Below are positions 12,276 to 12,783 of a stretch of DNA of 12,783 nt, in pieces. The stretch spans positions 1 to 12,783 of the forward strand of contig JAFAAX010000056.1 in NCBI GenBank assembly GCA_023426345.1, in the 5' to 3' direction. The translations under genes and the position numbers were made by a program. The DNA comes from Actinomycetes bacterium (lineage in GTDB: Bacteria; Actinomycetota; Actinomycetes; Actinomycetales; Actinomycetaceae). Each line of letters begins with the position of its first letter. Within the stretch, counting starts at the first letter, position 1. A model generated the notes under the pieces. That model made no database searches and was not told where the DNA came from. It saw only the letters and a list, made by a program, of their open reading frames with translations.

Positions 12276-12783
12276 TCAGCGCGCGGAGAGCACCTGCTGG
12301 AAGGAGGCGACCTCGTCGGCGGCGCGCGGGAGCTGCTCGTCCGACAGGGTCAGGGCGTCCGGTGAGGGCGCGGCGAACCATCCCAGCGGCGTGTCCTCGG
12401 CGACGGAGGCGGCGAGCGGGGTGGCCAGCGATTGCTGGGCGAGCGCCTGCTGGGCTCGCGGCGTGAGTAGGTAGGCGAGGAGCGACTCGGCGCCGTCGGG
12501 GTTCGCCGGCGCCGCGACCCGGGCCGCGTACAGGGTGCGGGCCAGGCAGGTGGATCCGATCGGTGCCGACGCGGACTCGGTGGCGGTGTTGTTGAGCGTC
12601 GTCGCCGCCCAGGAGGCGGGACCGACCAGGAGCGGCCGGGTCCCCTCGCCGGCGGTGGCGGAGGCGAGCCCCGCGACCGTCGAGAACCCCGCGGAGGCGG
12701 ACGTCCAGGCGGTCCAGCGGCCCAGGGCGTCGGCCTCCCGGTCGACGGCCGCGCCGGCGCCGAGCAGCGCCCCCCACCAGGCC
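12276..12783 (-). CDS. Substrate-binding protein of an ABC transporter, thiamine/iron receptor-like, C-terminal part
   Basis: This frame is open from the window's right edge to the TGA at 12278-12276; the 168 C-terminal residues are visible and the N-terminus with any signal peptide lies outside. The pattern matches the second lobe of thiamine/Fe-type periplasmic or lipoprotein receptors: AWWGALLGAGAAV, RPLLVGPASWAATTL, APIGSTCLARTLYAARVAAP, then NPDGAESLLAYLLTPRAQQA and the closing helix DEQLPRAADEVASFQQVL. In this family the protein delivers its ligand to an ABC permease; the ligand is uncertain here. It is the last gene of its strand before convergent DUF4921, so permease and ATPase genes, if adjacent, must lie upstream outside the window. 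Competing minus-strand frames show no family sequence. Confidence 0.6.
   Translation of the reverse strand, partial: AWWGALLGAGAAVDREADALGRWTAWTSASAGFSTVAGLASATAGEGTRPLLVGPASWAATTLNNTATESASAPIGSTCLARTLYAARVAAPANPDGAESLLAYLLTPRAQQALAQQSLATPLAASVAEDTPLGWFAAPSPDALTLSDEQLPRAADEVASFQQVLSAR

Noticed and set aside
12230..12283. Terminator between DUF4921 and the receptor gene
   Set aside because: Only an imperfect pairing (GCGCCGAG with CTCAGCGC) is visible, with a mismatch and no T-tract; too weak to call.
12181..12777. Alternative minus-strand frame of 198 codons at the right end
   Set aside because: It is Arg/Gly-rich and overlaps the end of DUF4921. The frame ending at 12276 has receptor-like sequence instead.

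Overview
The window is about 70% GC, with strong third-position GC bias, short intergenic gaps, ATGA start/stop overlaps, TANNNT -10 boxes placed directly before start codons, and HspR-type HAIR operators. Together these indicate a high-GC actinobacterium. The gene content (an LmeA/DUF2993 protein, a DUF4921 protein, HAIR-controlled hsp20) would suit an Actinomyces-like member of Actinomycetaceae; that placement is inference from gene families, not from a search.

Layout. (1) 2-1376, plus: the C-terminal part of a YcaQ/AlkX-type winged-helix DNA glycosylase-like protein, then an S4-domain RNA-binding protein of the Hsp15 type. (2) 1483-6163: a minus-strand PadR regulator, a roughly 415-bp control region, and two overlapping plus-strand ABC exporter half-transporters. 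The two halves carry complementary catalytic defects, which marks a heterodimeric exporter with one degenerate and one active ATP site; with the PadR gene beside it this looks like an LmrR-LmrCD type drug or lipid efflux module. A perfect 19-bp inverted repeat ends it. (3) 6281-7860: an aldo/keto reductase translationally coupled to an LmeA-like membrane-anchored lipid-binding protein. (4) 7861-8503: no gene, but the densest repeat structure of the window. It holds four tandem 20-bp units, then two oppositely oriented arrays of 22-bp units that give a 33-bp inverted repeat (32/33 matching) around a centre with its own nested palindromes, then two strong hairpins. (5) 8504-9600: hsp20 on the minus strand with two HAIR operators upstream, and a divergent ACT-domain protein. 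(6) 9614-12227: an Old Yellow Enzyme of the YqjM type on the minus strand and a divergent DUF4921 protein that keeps a GalT-like CxxC and HxHxQ pattern. (7) 12276-end, minus: the C-terminal part of a substrate-binding protein resembling thiamine/iron ABC transporter receptors.

Most genes are ordinary housekeeping or accessory genes. What stands out is the repeat-rich intergenic element at 7875-8415, the twin HAIR sites, the repeated leaderless promoter layout at four genes, and the GalT-like DUF4921 protein. No complete new multi-gene system could be supported; the intergenic repeat element is the best candidate for something undescribed.
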